Source of the DNA: CAIKMD01 sp036490955
GTDB taxonomy: Bacteria; Pseudomonadota; Alphaproteobacteria; ATCC43930; CGMCC-115725
Reading direction: 5' to 3'
DNA: 23,759 nt
Assembly (NCBI GenBank): GCA_036490955.1
Contig: DASXCX010000107.1
Location: 1-23,759, forward strand
Under the pieces are notes generated by a model, which saw only the letters and a program-made list of their open reading frames with translations, was not told the DNA's origin and searched no databases. Position numbers and translations under genes: made by a program. This document shows positions 7,920 to 16,411 of the stretch, piece after piece (position 1 is the first letter of the stretch; every line of letters starts with the position of its first letter).

Positions 7920-8786
7920 TTAAGCTGGCTTCGGCTTACGCGTCTTGCTCGGACGCCAAACGGTTGCCCGGATCGTACCCAGCAGCGCAATGGCGAAGGT
8001 TGAGACAAAGACCACCATGGCGGGTCGGATACCCGTATCGAGCGTGAGATTGGCTTGCAGCACGAGATCAAAGGGCGCGCCGAGCGAGAACCAATAATAC
8101 CCCGCTTCGCAGAGCGCGGTGAGTACGGCAACACCGAGACTGAGGCCGGCAACGGTCCAGAGCGGGAGCTTGCCGCGGCCGAGGCGCCAGCTCACCAAGC
8201 GGCAGCCCATCAGCCAGACGAAGATGCCTGCCATGACGGTCGGCTCCCATTCATCGAGCTTCGATTGCAAAAAGTAATGAATGACGGCGAGAACGCCGAT
8301 GATATAGACGATGCGATGCAGCTTCTGCCAGCGCCGCGCACCCAGTCGCCGCTGCCAGCCGTCGGTCGAGGTCCAGGCGAGGACGATAAGACCGGTCAGC
8401 GCGGTGAAGCCGATGGTGAGATAGATGCGGAGGATGATCTCCGAAATGACCAACGGAATCGCGAAACCCTCGTCGACGACATAGAGCGACAAATGCGCGA
8501 GGCCGTAGAGACAGGCGGCAACACCGATCATGCGCCGCAGCTCCAAGAGCTTTGGCCATTGCAACACCACCCGTGCCGGCGAGATGACCAGCGAGATGAA
8601 AATGAAGCGGATCGTCCAGTCGCCAATTTGGTGGATGGCTTCGGTCAGCGGCCGCGCGCCCAGCCGGTCGAGCGCGTAGGACACCGCGGTCCAGACCGCC
8701 GGAACGAATAGGCCGACGAAGACGGCCGCCTTGAGCGGCGCGAATCGGCCGCCGTAATCGAACCAGGGCAGGCTGCGGAAATTCAT
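7920..8786 (-). CDS. MsrQ/YedZ-like haem-binding membrane protein with C-terminal extension
   Basis: 288 residues. The first 190 or so form a ferric-reductase-like transmembrane domain with His98, His157 and His170 at positions matching the haem-ligand histidines of MsrQ, and a conserved L-R-R-M-I-G turn (83-88). MsrQ passes electrons from the quinone pool or a cytosolic flavin reductase to the periplasmic methionine sulfoxide reductase MsrP. Family proteins are near 200 residues; here about 90 more residues add two or three hydrophobic segments (about 184-275) and a basic tail. No msrP lies in the window, so the electron acceptor is open. AAGGAAAAC precedes the ATG. It is divergent from livH across 99 bp. 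Confidence 0.78.
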   Translation of the reverse strand: MNFRSLPWFDYGGRFAPLKAAVFVGLFVPAVWTAVSYALDRLGARPLTEAIHQIGDWTIRFIFISLVISPARVVLQWPKLLELRRMIGVAACLYGLAHLSLYVVDEGFAIPLVISEIILRIYLTIGFTALTGLIVLAWTSTDGWQRRLGARRWQKLHRIVYIIGVLAVIHYFLQSKLDEWEPTVMAGIFVWLMGCRLVSWRLGRGKLPLWTVAGLSLGVAVLTALCEAGYYWFSLGAPFDLVLQANLTLDTGIRPAMVVFVSTFAIALLGTIRATVWRPSKTRKPKPA

Positions 8787-8885
8787 GTTTTCCTTCTAGC
8801 TTGCGGACAGAGGAAAGCCCATCACGTTTCGGCGACACATTGCAGCCTTGCCGTAAGCGTAACGCCCGCATAGTTTGAGCGCCCC

Positions 8886-9800
8886 ATGGCTTATTTCCTG
8901 CAGCAGCTCATCAACGGCCTGACGCTCGGTGCGATCTATGCCCTCATCGCCATCGGCTACACGATGGTTTACGGCATCATTGGCATGATCAATTTCGCGC
9001 ATGGCGAGATTTATATGATCGGCGCGTTCGTTTCGCTCATCACCTTTTTCGTCCTGGGGGCGGTCGGGGTTACATGGGTGCCGCTGGCCCTGGTCGTCGT
9101 CCTGGTCTCGGCGATGTTCTTCACCTCCGCTTATGGCTGGACGGTGGAACGCGTCGCCTACCGGCCGCTGCGCGGCTCCTTCCGCCTGGCGCCGCTGATC
9201 TCGGCGATCGGCATGTCGATTTTCCTGCAAAACTATGTTCAGCTCCTGCAGGGCGCGCAGGTGAAATCGCTGCCACCGGTCGTGACGGGCGGCTTCCGGC
9301 TGATGGAATCCGGCGGCTTCGCCGTTCAGCTCTCTTATCTGCAGATCATCATCGTGCTCGTTACCATTGCCCTGATGGCAGGGTTCAGCGTGATGATCGC
9401 AGCGACGCCACTCGGGCGGGCGCAGCGGGCTTGCGAGCAAGACATGACGATGGCCGCGTTGCTCGGCGTCGATGTCGACCGCACGATCTCGACGACTTTC
9501 CTGATCGGCGCCGCACTTGCCGCGGTCGCTGGCATGATGGTGACGCTCTATTACGGCGTGATCGATTTCTTCATCGGCTTCCTCGCCGGGATGAAGGCAT
9601 TCACGGCGGCGGTGCTCGGCGGCATCGGCTCGCTGCCGGGCGCGGTGCTCGGCGGCTTCCTCATCGGCATCATCGAAGCCTTCTGGTCGGGCTATTTCTC
9701 CTCGGCTTATAAGGATGTCGCGGTTTTCGGCGTGCTCGTGCTGGTGCTGATCTTCCGTCCGTCCGGTCTGCTCGGCCGGCCCGAGATCGAGAAAGTCTGA
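8886..9800 (+). CDS. livH: Branched-chain amino acid-type ABC permease LivH
   Basis: 304 residues with about eight hydrophobic segments. The N-terminus N-G-L-T-L-G-A-I-Y-A-L-I-A-I-G-Y-T-M-V-Y-G (about 10-30) followed by M-I-N-F-A-H-G-E is the classical LivH signature, and A-V-L-G-G-I-G-S-L-P-G-A-V-L-G-G occurs near residue 245. It forms the inner-membrane channel with LivM for import of leucine-type amino acids or other ligands of this family (urea, amides, aromatic acids), as set by the binding protein. It is the first gene of the liv operon. Its TGA overlaps the livM ATG by one base. Only a weak ribosome binding site is seen. Confidence 0.93.
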   Translation: MAYFLQQLINGLTLGAIYALIAIGYTMVYGIIGMINFAHGEIYMIGAFVSLITFFVLGAVGVTWVPLALVVVLVSAMFFTSAYGWTVERVAYRPLRGSFRLAPLISAIGMSIFLQNYVQLLQGAQVKSLPPVVTGGFRLMESGGFAVQLSYLQIIIVLVTIALMAGFSVMIAATPLGRAQRACEQDMTMAALLGVDVDRTISTTFLIGAALAAVAGMMVTLYYGVIDFFIGFLAGMKAFTAAVLGGIGSLPGAVLGGFLIGIIEAFWSGYFSSAYKDVAVFGVLVLVLIFRPSGLLGRPEIEKV

Positions 9801-11044
9801 TGGATCTAGGCAGGCTGGCGAAGGATGCCGCGCTTGCGGCTTTCGTCGCGCTGATTCTCGCAATTCCCCTGGCCGGTTTCGATACCAACCAACCCGGCGC
9901 CAGCGCCGGCATCGCGACGCGATGGAACTGGGTTGCGATCGCGGTCGCGGCTGTCTTCGTCGGTCGGTTCGTCATCGGCTTCTTGCCGCGCCGTCGCCCG
10001 GGCGGGCGCCCGCCGGTCGTCTCGCTCTTCCTCGCCAAGCATCAGAATATTCTCGGTTGGATCGGTCTCGGCATCGCCGTCGTCTGGCCGTTCCTGCCTT
10101 TTGCCTCGCAATATTTGCTCGATCTCGCGACGGCGGTGCTGATCTACATCATGCTCGGCTGGGGGCTGAACGTGGTCGTCGGCCTCGCCGGGCTGCTCAA
10201 TCTCGGCTACGCGGCGTTCTACGCCGTCGGCGCCTACACACTCGCGCTCACGGCGTCGTACTGGAATTTTGGCTTTTGGGAAGCATTGCCGCTTGCCGGG
10301 CTGATGTCGGCGATCGTCGGCATCCTCTTGGCGTTGCCCGTGCTCCGGTTGCGTGGCGATTATCTCGCGATCGTGACGCTCGGCTTCGGCGAGATCATTC
10401 GTATCATCCTGATCAACTGGCAATCCTTCACCTACGGACCGAACGGCATCAACGGTCTGCCGCGCCCGACCTTCTTCGGCCTGCCGCTCGCCGCGCGCGC
10501 GCCGGGCGGCGGCGAGACTTTCACGCAGTTCCTCGGCATCGATTACAATCAGGCGCAGCGCTACATCTACCTCTACTTCGTCACGCTCGTGCTCGCGCTG
10601 CTCGTCAATCTCTTCATCCTGCGTCTGCGCCGCTTGCCGGTCGGCCGTGCCTGGGAAGCTTTGCGCGAGGACGAGATCGCAAGCCGCGCGCTCGGCATCA
10701 ATCCCGTGAGCGTGAAGCTTTCGGCTTTCGCGGTCGGCGCGCTGCTCGCCGGGTTCGCGGGCGTGTTCTTCGCGACGCGCCAAGGTTTCGTCAGCCCCGA
10801 AAGCTTCAACTTCCAGGAATCGGCGACGGTGCTGGCGATCGTCGTGCTCGGCGGCATGGGCAGCCAACTCGGCATCGCGCTCGCGGCGATTATTCTCGTG
10901 ACTTTGCCGGAGTTCGGCCGCGATTTCGCGCAATTTCGCATGCTGCTCTTCGGGGCGGCCATGGTCGGCATCATGATCTGGCGGCCCCGCGGGCTGTTCT
11001 CGATACGCACACCCTCGATCCGTTTGCGCGACGCAAAACGATGA
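9800..11044 (+). CDS. livM: Branched-chain amino acid-type ABC permease LivM
   Basis: 414 residues, similar to the long LivM form with an N-terminal extension (about 1-95, two hydrophobic segments with an arginine-rich loop) before the core permease. Core marks: L-N-V-V-V-G-L-A-G-L-L-N-L-G-Y-A-A-F-Y-A-V-G-A-Y (split across about 120-145), L-R-G-D-Y-L-A-I-V-T-L-G-F-G-E (about 190-204) and A-L-R-E-D-E-I-A-S-R-A-L-G-I-N (about 290-304), the coupling loop that contacts the ATPases. It overlaps livH by one base and livG by four (ATGA). Confidence 0.93.
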   Translation: MDLGRLAKDAALAAFVALILAIPLAGFDTNQPGASAGIATRWNWVAIAVAAVFVGRFVIGFLPRRRPGGRPPVVSLFLAKHQNILGWIGLGIAVVWPFLPFASQYLLDLATAVLIYIMLGWGLNVVVGLAGLLNLGYAAFYAVGAYTLALTASYWNFGFWEALPLAGLMSAIVGILLALPVLRLRGDYLAIVTLGFGEIIRIILINWQSFTYGPNGINGLPRPTFFGLPLAARAPGGGETFTQFLGIDYNQAQRYIYLYFVTLVLALLVNLFILRLRRLPVGRAWEALREDEIASRALGINPVSVKLSAFAVGALLAGFAGVFFATRQGFVSPESFNFQESATVLAIVVLGGMGSQLGIALAAIILVTLPEFGRDFAQFRMLLFGAAMVGIMIWRPRGLFSIRTPSIRLRDAKR

Positions 11045-11831
11045 GCGCGCTGCTGCAGGTCGAGGACCTGACCATGCGTTTCGGCGGCTTGCTGGCGATC
11101 GACCGCCTTTCTTTTGCCGCGGATGAAGAGAAGATCACGGCGGTGATCGGGCCGAACGGCGCCGGCAAGACCACCGTGTTCAATTGCCTGACCGGCTTCT
11201 ACCGCCCAACCTCAGGCTCGCTTGCGTTGCATCGCGAGGGGCGACAATTGCGTCTGGAGCGCATGGATGGCTGGCGCATCGCGCGCGACGCCGGCATCGC
11301 ACGCACGTTCCAGAACATCCGGCTCTTCGCCGGCATGACAGTGCTCGAGAACCTCGTCATTGCGCAGCACAACAAGCTGATGCGCGCGAGCGGCTGGAGC
11401 ATCGCCGGCCTGCTCGGCATGGCCCGCTATCGCAGCGCCGAGACCACGGCGCTCGAACGTGCGGCAGCCTGGCTCGACCGGATTGGACTCGTCGATCGCG
11501 CCGATCACGTCGCGGGGACCTTGCCTTATGGCGATCAGCGCCGTTTGGAGATCGCGCGCGCGATGTGCACGGAACCGGTGCTGCTCTGTCTCGACGAACC
11601 GGCGGCGGGGCTCAATCCGCATGAATCGCATGAGCTCAATCGCCTGCTGCTCTCGATCCGCGACCGCGACCGCGTCGCGATCTTGCTGATAGAGCACGAC
11701 ATGAATGTGGTGATGGGCATTTCGGATCGCGTCGTCGTGCTCGATTACGGCAAGAAGATCGCCGATGGCACGCCGAACGACATACGCGTCGATCCCGCAG
11801 TGATCAAAGCCTATCTCGGCGAGCCTGAAAC

Positions 11832-11835
<4 letters not shown>
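11041..11835 (+). CDS. livG: Branched-chain amino acid-type ABC ATPase LivG
   Basis: 264 residues. Walker A is G-P-N-G-A-G-K-T-T, the signature motif is L-P-Y-G-D-Q-R-R-L-E-I-A-R-A, Walker B is L-L-C-L-D-E-P-A-A-G-L-N, and the H-loop is L-I-E-H-D-M. The P-Y-G signature in place of S-G-G and the A-A-G-L-N after Walker B are characteristic of LivG. The start at 11041 overlaps the livM stop (ATGA). The frame is open far upstream, but that is the out-of-frame shadow of livM. It ends overlapping the livF start by four bases. Confidence 0.94.
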
Positions 11836-12560
<725 letters not shown>

Positions 12561-12619
12561 GCCGTTTCGGCGACCGATCCGGTAATAAATCAGTCGATAG
12601 ATCGCAGTGACTTTGTCGC

Positions 12620-12648
12620 TTGGGGCGCGAGGCGCTTCTGTATATGAT
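12620..12648 (+). promoter_or_regulatory. Candidate sigma-70 promoter before the phasin-like and livK genes
   Basis: TTGGGG (12620-12625) and TATGAT (12643-12648) are spaced by 17 bases. The -10 is close to consensus; the -35 matches in its first three positions only. It lies 43 bp before the ATG at 12692. If real, the phasin-like gene, livK and the VOC gene can be expressed apart from livHMGF. Confidence 0.35.
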
Positions 12649-12691
12649 ACCGACGATCAGCGCTTGATGATCCGCACACCGGGAGGCGATC

Positions 12692-13183
12692 ATGGCTGAA
12701 AAAGAGCATAAAGCGGCCCAAACCGATGGCGGAAAACCGCCGGCCGATCCTGCGCCGCCCTTGAACGAGCGACCCCAGGCCGTCGTTCCGCCCAACTGGG
12801 CACCCGATATGCTCGCTTATACAGACGTCTCGCGCATGCTCTTCCGTATGCATCGCAACGTTGCCGCGCACATGGACGCGCATAAGCGTCTCGCGGAGCG
12901 CATGCAGTCCGTGTTCGCTCATGAGCAGGCGATGGTGCTGGAATTGGCACGGCTGATCGATCAGAGCGTGGCCGTCGTGCGGCGCAAATCGAGCGAGGAG
13001 AATTCTCCGGTCGGCGGCGAGAGCATCGAGCGCATCTTCGATCACGCGCGCAACGCGATGCAAGAGACAGGACGCATGCTCACCGAGATACAACTGGAAT
13101 CGCTCGCCCTGCTGGAGCATTACATCAAGGATTCGAGCGACGGGACGACGCCGCCCTCCAACCAAGGAACCGACAAGAAATGA
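12692..13183 (+). CDS. Helical, phasin-like protein (tentative)
   Basis: 163 residues. A charged, proline-rich N-terminal stretch (about 1-37) is followed by long amphipathic helices (about 40-145) of the kind seen in phasins and other coiled-coil scaffold proteins, then a polar tail. There is no signal peptide or membrane segment, so it is probably cytoplasmic. I do not recognise a specific family; phasin-like rests on helix pattern and size. GGGAGG precedes the ATG by 5 bases. The stop overlaps the livK-type start by ATGA, so its translation is coupled to that of an exported binding protein, an unusual pairing. It may be a small accessory of the transporter or merely share its promoter. Confidence 0.6.
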   Translation: MAEKEHKAAQTDGGKPPADPAPPLNERPQAVVPPNWAPDMLAYTDVSRMLFRMHRNVAAHMDAHKRLAERMQSVFAHEQAMVLELARLIDQSVAVVRRKSSEENSPVGGESIERIFDHARNAMQETGRMLTEIQLESLALLEHYIKDSSDGTTPPSNQGTDKK

Positions 13184-14319
13184 AGAAGTTTTTGGCATTT
13201 GCGCTGGCCGCGGCCATCGGGCTTGCCGCCAACATGGCGCGCGCCGATGAGATCAAGATCGCGATCGCCGGGCCGATTACCGGCTCGGACGCCGCGATCG
13301 GCGAACAGATGCGGCGCGGCGGCGTCCAAGCGGTCCAAGACGTCAACGCACAGGGTGGGTTGCTCGGCAAGCAAATGACGCTGACGGTCGGCGACGATGC
13401 TTGCGATCCGAAGCAGGCGGTCGCCGTCGCCAATAAATTCGCCGTGAGCGGTGTCTCTTTCGTCGCCGGGCACTATTGCTCGAGCACATCGATCCCGGCC
13501 TCGGCGATCTATGCCGATGCCGGAATTCTCGAAATCTCGCCGGCCTCGACCAATCCCGCCTATACCGACGATCCCTTCAAGAAGGGCTGGAACAACGTGT
13601 TCCGCGTCTGCGGCCGCGACGACGTCCAGGGCAAAGTTGCGGGCGACTACATCGCCGATCATTTCAAGGGCAAGGCGGTCGCGATCATTGACGACAAGAC
13701 GACCTATGGCGCGGGTCTCGCGAACGAGACGCGCAAGTCGCTGAAGGCGCGTGGTGTCGATGCGGCGATCAATGAATCGATCAACCAGGGCGACAAGGAT
13801 TTCTCGGCGCTGGTCAGCCGGATGAAGCAGGCGAATGTCGCGGTGATCTATTTCGGCGGCTACTACACCGAGGCCGGCCTGATCGTACGGCAATCGCGCG
13901 ACCAGGGCCTCACGGCATCGCTGATCGGCGGCGACGCGCTGGTGACGACGGAGTTCTGGACGATCACCGGCAACGCCGGCGAGGGCACGCTGATGACCTT
14001 CTCGCCCGATCCGCGCAAGGTTCCGGCCGCGCAGCCGATCGTCGCCGAGTTCAAGAAGCAGAATTACGACCCGGAGGGCTATACGCTCTACACCTATGCC
14101 GCGGTGCAGATCTATGCGCAGGCCGTGGCGCAGGCGAAGTCGACCGATATCGATAAAGTGTCGAAGGCGATGCATAGCGCCCAATTCGACACGGTGCTTG
14201 GCAAGGTCGGTTTCGACGAGAAGGGCGACATCAAGGGCCCCGGCTACGTCATGTTCGAATGGCATGGCGGCAAATACGAGCAGATCGGCGACGCGCTGCC
14301 GGGGGCAGCTACAAAATAA
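13180..14319 (+). CDS. Branched-chain amino acid-type ABC substrate-binding protein
   Basis: 379 residues with a clear signal peptide (basic M-K-K, hydrophobic core, A-R-A-D cleavage region near residue 23). The mature protein is a Leu/Ile/Val-binding-type periplasmic protein: I-A-I-A-G-P-I-T-G-S-D-A-A-I-G (about 27-41), then V-N-A-Q-G-G-L-L-G-K (about 55-64), G-H-Y-C-S-S-T-S-I-P-A-S and P-A-S-T-N-P (about 96-125). It supplies ligand to LivHMGF. The true ligand (Leu, Ile, Val or another amino acid or amide) cannot be fixed from sequence. It overlaps the phasin-like gene by ATGA and is followed by the VOC gene after 14 bp. Confidence 0.9.
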   Translation: MKKFLAFALAAAIGLAANMARADEIKIAIAGPITGSDAAIGEQMRRGGVQAVQDVNAQGGLLGKQMTLTVGDDACDPKQAVAVANKFAVSGVSFVAGHYCSSTSIPASAIYADAGILEISPASTNPAYTDDPFKKGWNNVFRVCGRDDVQGKVAGDYIADHFKGKAVAIIDDKTTYGAGLANETRKSLKARGVDAAINESINQGDKDFSALVSRMKQANVAVIYFGGYYTEAGLIVRQSRDQGLTASLIGGDALVTTEFWTITGNAGEGTLMTFSPDPRKVPAAQPIVAEFKKQNYDPEGYTLYTYAAVQIYAQAVAQAKSTDIDKVSKAMHSAQFDTVLGKVGFDEKGDIKGPGYVMFEWHGGKYEQIGDALPGAATK

Positions 14320-14333
14320 GCGGGAGGAATGAG

Positions 14334-15185
14334 ATGAAGGCCTTCGTCCGCTACCTCGCGGTCAACACGCCGCGCCCTGAAGCCATGGCCGAATACTACA
14401 AGACGTATTTCGGCCTCAGCGAAGTGGTGCGCTCGCCCGAAGGCGACATCGCGCTTTCCGACGGCTGGTTCAAACTCTGCCTGCTCGCGCATTGGCCGGA
14501 CGATGAGATCGCCGGGATGAGCCATTACGGCATCGCGGTTGACGATCTCGGCGAGTTGCAGACGCGACTGAAGCTAATTGACGGGTCTGCCGAGATCGGC
14601 CGCGACCGCGGCGGCGATTTCCACGGCGAATATTTTGTCCTCGATCCGCATGGTATGCCATGGTCGATCTCGACCAGCGAATTCGGCATGTGCGGCAGTC
14701 TGCCGAAGCCTTTCGGTGTGCCACGCATTCGCCATGCCGAGCTCTCGGTCGGCGAGACCCATCGCCAGATGGAATGGTTGATCGATGTCTTCGGCTTGCG
14801 CGAGATCAATTGCAGCAAGAAGATCCGCGATGCCGGCAGCAAATTCGCCATCCGCATGCTGGGCGACGGCGCGATCAACGTTACTTTTCTGCCATTCGAC
14901 CACGTCCACCCGAAGGTGATGAGCCGGCGCCAGACCGAGCATAAATGGGCCGTGCAGCATTTCGGCTGGGTCGTCCCCGACATGCTGGGCCTCCTGAAGC
15001 GCTTACCCGGCGAATCACAGGATATGAGCGGGGGAAATGGCAACATGGCCGAGTTTCAGGCCATCGATCCCGACCAGAACCGCCTCGACCTATCGCAGAC
15101 CAAGGGCTTCGAGGTTGATTTCGACGTCTGGGAACGCGGTAACGGGCCCGGCGGCCCCCCCGACAGTATCCGCATCCCGCCTTGA
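14334..15185 (+). CDS. Two-domain VOC (glyoxalase/extradiol dioxygenase-like) protein
   Basis: 283 residues with two vicinal-oxygen-chelate domains, about 3-120 and 130-260. Each starts with a strand and an E-Y-Y/E-W helix leading to a F-G-L motif (Y-F-G-L at 25-28, V-F-G-L at 152-155), the family hallmark. In the second domain His134, His209 and Glu240 (or Asp252) are well placed for a metal triad; the first domain looks less complete. The family includes glyoxalases, extradiol dioxygenases and 4-hydroxyphenylpyruvate dioxygenase-like enzymes. ATG 14334 is chosen for GGGAGG at 14322-14327; an earlier in-frame start would lie inside livK. It is the last gene of the liv cluster and ends 7 bp from a convergent cupredoxin gene, so it may act on the imported compound or its product. 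Confidence 0.8.
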   Translation: MKAFVRYLAVNTPRPEAMAEYYKTYFGLSEVVRSPEGDIALSDGWFKLCLLAHWPDDEIAGMSHYGIAVDDLGELQTRLKLIDGSAEIGRDRGGDFHGEYFVLDPHGMPWSISTSEFGMCGSLPKPFGVPRIRHAELSVGETHRQMEWLIDVFGLREINCSKKIRDAGSKFAIRMLGDGAINVTFLPFDHVHPKVMSRRQTEHKWAVQHFGWVVPDMLGLLKRLPGESQDMSGGNGNMAEFQAIDPDQNRLDLSQTKGFEVDFDVWERGNGPGGPPDSIRIPP

Positions 15186-15192
15186 ACGCTGC

Positions 15193-15537
15193 TTATTCGG
15201 CGATCACGACGCCCTGGGCGGTGTCGGAATGGTATTCGCCCATGAAGGGGTATTTACCGGGGGCGAGCGCGTGTAAATGTACGACACCGCTGCGTCCGCC
15301 GGCGATCACCTTTTCGACGCCGAGAGAGTCGGAATCGAATTCCTCCGCCGTCGAGTCCTGATTATGCATGTTGATGACGGCGGGCTGGCCGGCTTTGACG
15401 TGAATCTCGGCCGGATCGAAGCGGTGATCCTTCACCGTCAGATCGATCGGCGCCGGCGTATCCTCGGCGCGGAGCGGCTCGGCGCGTGCGCAGATAAGGC
15501 CGAGACCGAGAGCAGCCGCGAGGGAAACATACTTCAT
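15193..15537 (-). CDS. Exported cupredoxin-domain protein of the iron-transport (FTR1/EfeO-associated) type
   Basis: 114 residues with a signal peptide (about 1-25) and one cupredoxin domain. The text E-F-D-S-D-S-L-G-V-E-K-V-I-A-G-G (about 66-81) and G-K-Y-P-F-M-G-E-Y-H-S-D-T-A-Q-G (about 94-109) matches cupredoxins that accompany FTR1 iron permeases and the first domain of EfeO. In these the type-1 copper Cys is absent, as here (Gly100 region), so it is not a blue copper electron carrier. Candidate metal ligands are Glu65, Glu66, Asp68, Asp70, Glu101 and His103. Its ATG overlaps the stop of the upstream His-rich gene (ATGA), so both are one operon. A role in periplasmic iron binding or oxidation is inferred. 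No FTR1 permease lies in the window. Confidence 0.82.
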   Translation of the reverse strand: MKYVSLAAALGLGLICARAEPLRAEDTPAPIDLTVKDHRFDPAEIHVKAGQPAVINMHNQDSTAEEFDSDSLGVEKVIAGGRSGVVHLHALAPGKYPFMGEYHSDTAQGVVIAE

Positions 15538-16301
15538 TGCGGTTTCGTCAAAGCAGCCGCTTGCGCGGCAATGTCGCGATAATCGGCGACCGAAGCGCGC
15601 GGCGTCGAAGCGGGCATCAGATCCCCGACGATGTATTGCGCTTTCGCCAGCACCGTTTTGAAGCGATCGAGCAGCGATTGCGAGGTCGCATCGGGATGCG
15701 ATGCGGTGAGGGCGTTCACCTCTTCAGCGACATAGGCGAGGAAGCCACGGCTGTCGTGATACTCGACGAGGTTCGCGACTTTGCCTTGCTCGAGCGATTC
15801 GCCGAATTCGCCGGACGCGGCATCGATCGTGTCGGAGCAGATCTGGATCATCTCGGGAATCGACGCGCGAAGGCTCGCCGGCGCCAGATCGCGCGCCTTG
15901 TGCAGCGTTGCGATCATGGCCTGGTACTGATCCTCGGTATCCTTGGCCTTCGGGGCCGCCGTGACGGCCGCCTCGAGCGCGATGAGCTGGCGATCGAAGG
16001 CGGGGAAATGATGCTTGTCGAGATAGGGGCCGACATCGTCGTAGAGCTCGCGCACCGGATGTCCGAAATGCGGCACGGCGAGCGCAACCTGATCGGCCTC
16101 TAGCAGCTCATGCCCGATAATTAGATGGCCTTCCATCATGCCCAGGCGGAAAAGGAAGTCGGTGTCGTCGCTCTCGTCTTGCGCCGCGGCCGCGAGTTGG
16201 ACAAAGGTCGGCGCGGGGCTCGGAGAGGGTGACGCGGACGGCGCAGCTATAGCGACGCCGGTCCATGCCGTTGCGGCAAACAAACTCGTCAGAAGACGCA
16301 T
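15534..16301 (-). CDS. Exported helical His-rich protein, probable iron-module partner
   Basis: 255 residues from ATG 16301, chosen because a good signal peptide (M-R-L-L-T-S-L-F-A-A-T-A-W-T-G-V-A) begins there; a longer open frame upstream runs through the regulatory region. A Pro/Ser/Ala linker (about 20-32) leads to a helical domain. Residues 56-98 contain a dense set of possible metal ligands: His59, His64, Glu65, Glu68, His78, His81, Glu85, His97 and His98. The layout (G-H-x4-G-H-E-x2-E) recalls metal-binding imelysin/EfeO-like helical proteins, but I cannot assign it to that family. It overlaps the iron-type cupredoxin gene by four bases. The upstream region holds an iron-regulator-like dyad. 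Periplasmic metal binding is the best inference. Confidence 0.72.
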   Translation of the reverse strand: MRLLTSLFAATAWTGVAIAAPSASPSPSPAPTFVQLAAAAQDESDDTDFLFRLGMMEGHLIIGHELLEADQVALAVPHFGHPVRELYDDVGPYLDKHHFPAFDRQLIALEAAVTAAPKAKDTEDQYQAMIATLHKARDLAPASLRASIPEMIQICSDTIDAASGEFGESLEQGKVANLVEYHDSRGFLAYVAEEVNALTASHPDATSQSLLDRFKTVLAKAQYIVGDLMPASTPRASVADYRDIAAQAAALTKPQ

Positions 16302-16321
16302 CGTTCGGCCTTTTATCTGCG

Positions 16322-16340
16322 AATGATTATTAATATCATT
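16322..16340. promoter_or_regulatory. Iron-regulator-like operator (TGA-N9-TCA dyad)
   Basis: AATGAT (16322-16327) and ATCATT (16335-16340) are reverse complements around a 7-base AT centre. The core TGA-N9-TCA (16324-16338) matches the RirA IRO-box pattern known from rhizobia, and the 19-bp AT-rich dyad also resembles a degenerate Fur box. It lies between the divergent His-rich/cupredoxin operon and the membrane/MFS pair, 21 bp before the minus-strand ATG. The binding protein (RirA, Fur or Irr type) is not encoded here. Confidence 0.5.
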
Positions 16341-16359
16341 GCTATAGTGGTAATTGCAA
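16330..16359 (-). promoter_or_regulatory. Candidate promoter of the His-rich/cupredoxin operon
   Basis: Reading the minus strand, TTGCAA (16359 to 16354) and TATTAA (16335 to 16330) are spaced by 18 bases; each matches four of six consensus positions. The -10 lies inside the iron-type dyad, as expected for repression by occlusion. The assignment is tentative. Confidence 0.35.
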
Positions 16360-16411
16360 TATGACACAAAAACGGCCATGGGCCGGCGGCGGTTCGGAGG
16401 GGTAAACAAGG

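Noticed and set aside
9922..11040. Open frame running upstream of livG for more than 370 codons
   Set aside because: It is the out-of-frame shadow of livM, whose membrane-protein frame is clear; LivG homology begins exactly at 11041.
15193..15537. Blue copper electron carrier
   Set aside because: The type-1 copper cysteine is absent and the sequence fits the iron-transport cupredoxin group better.
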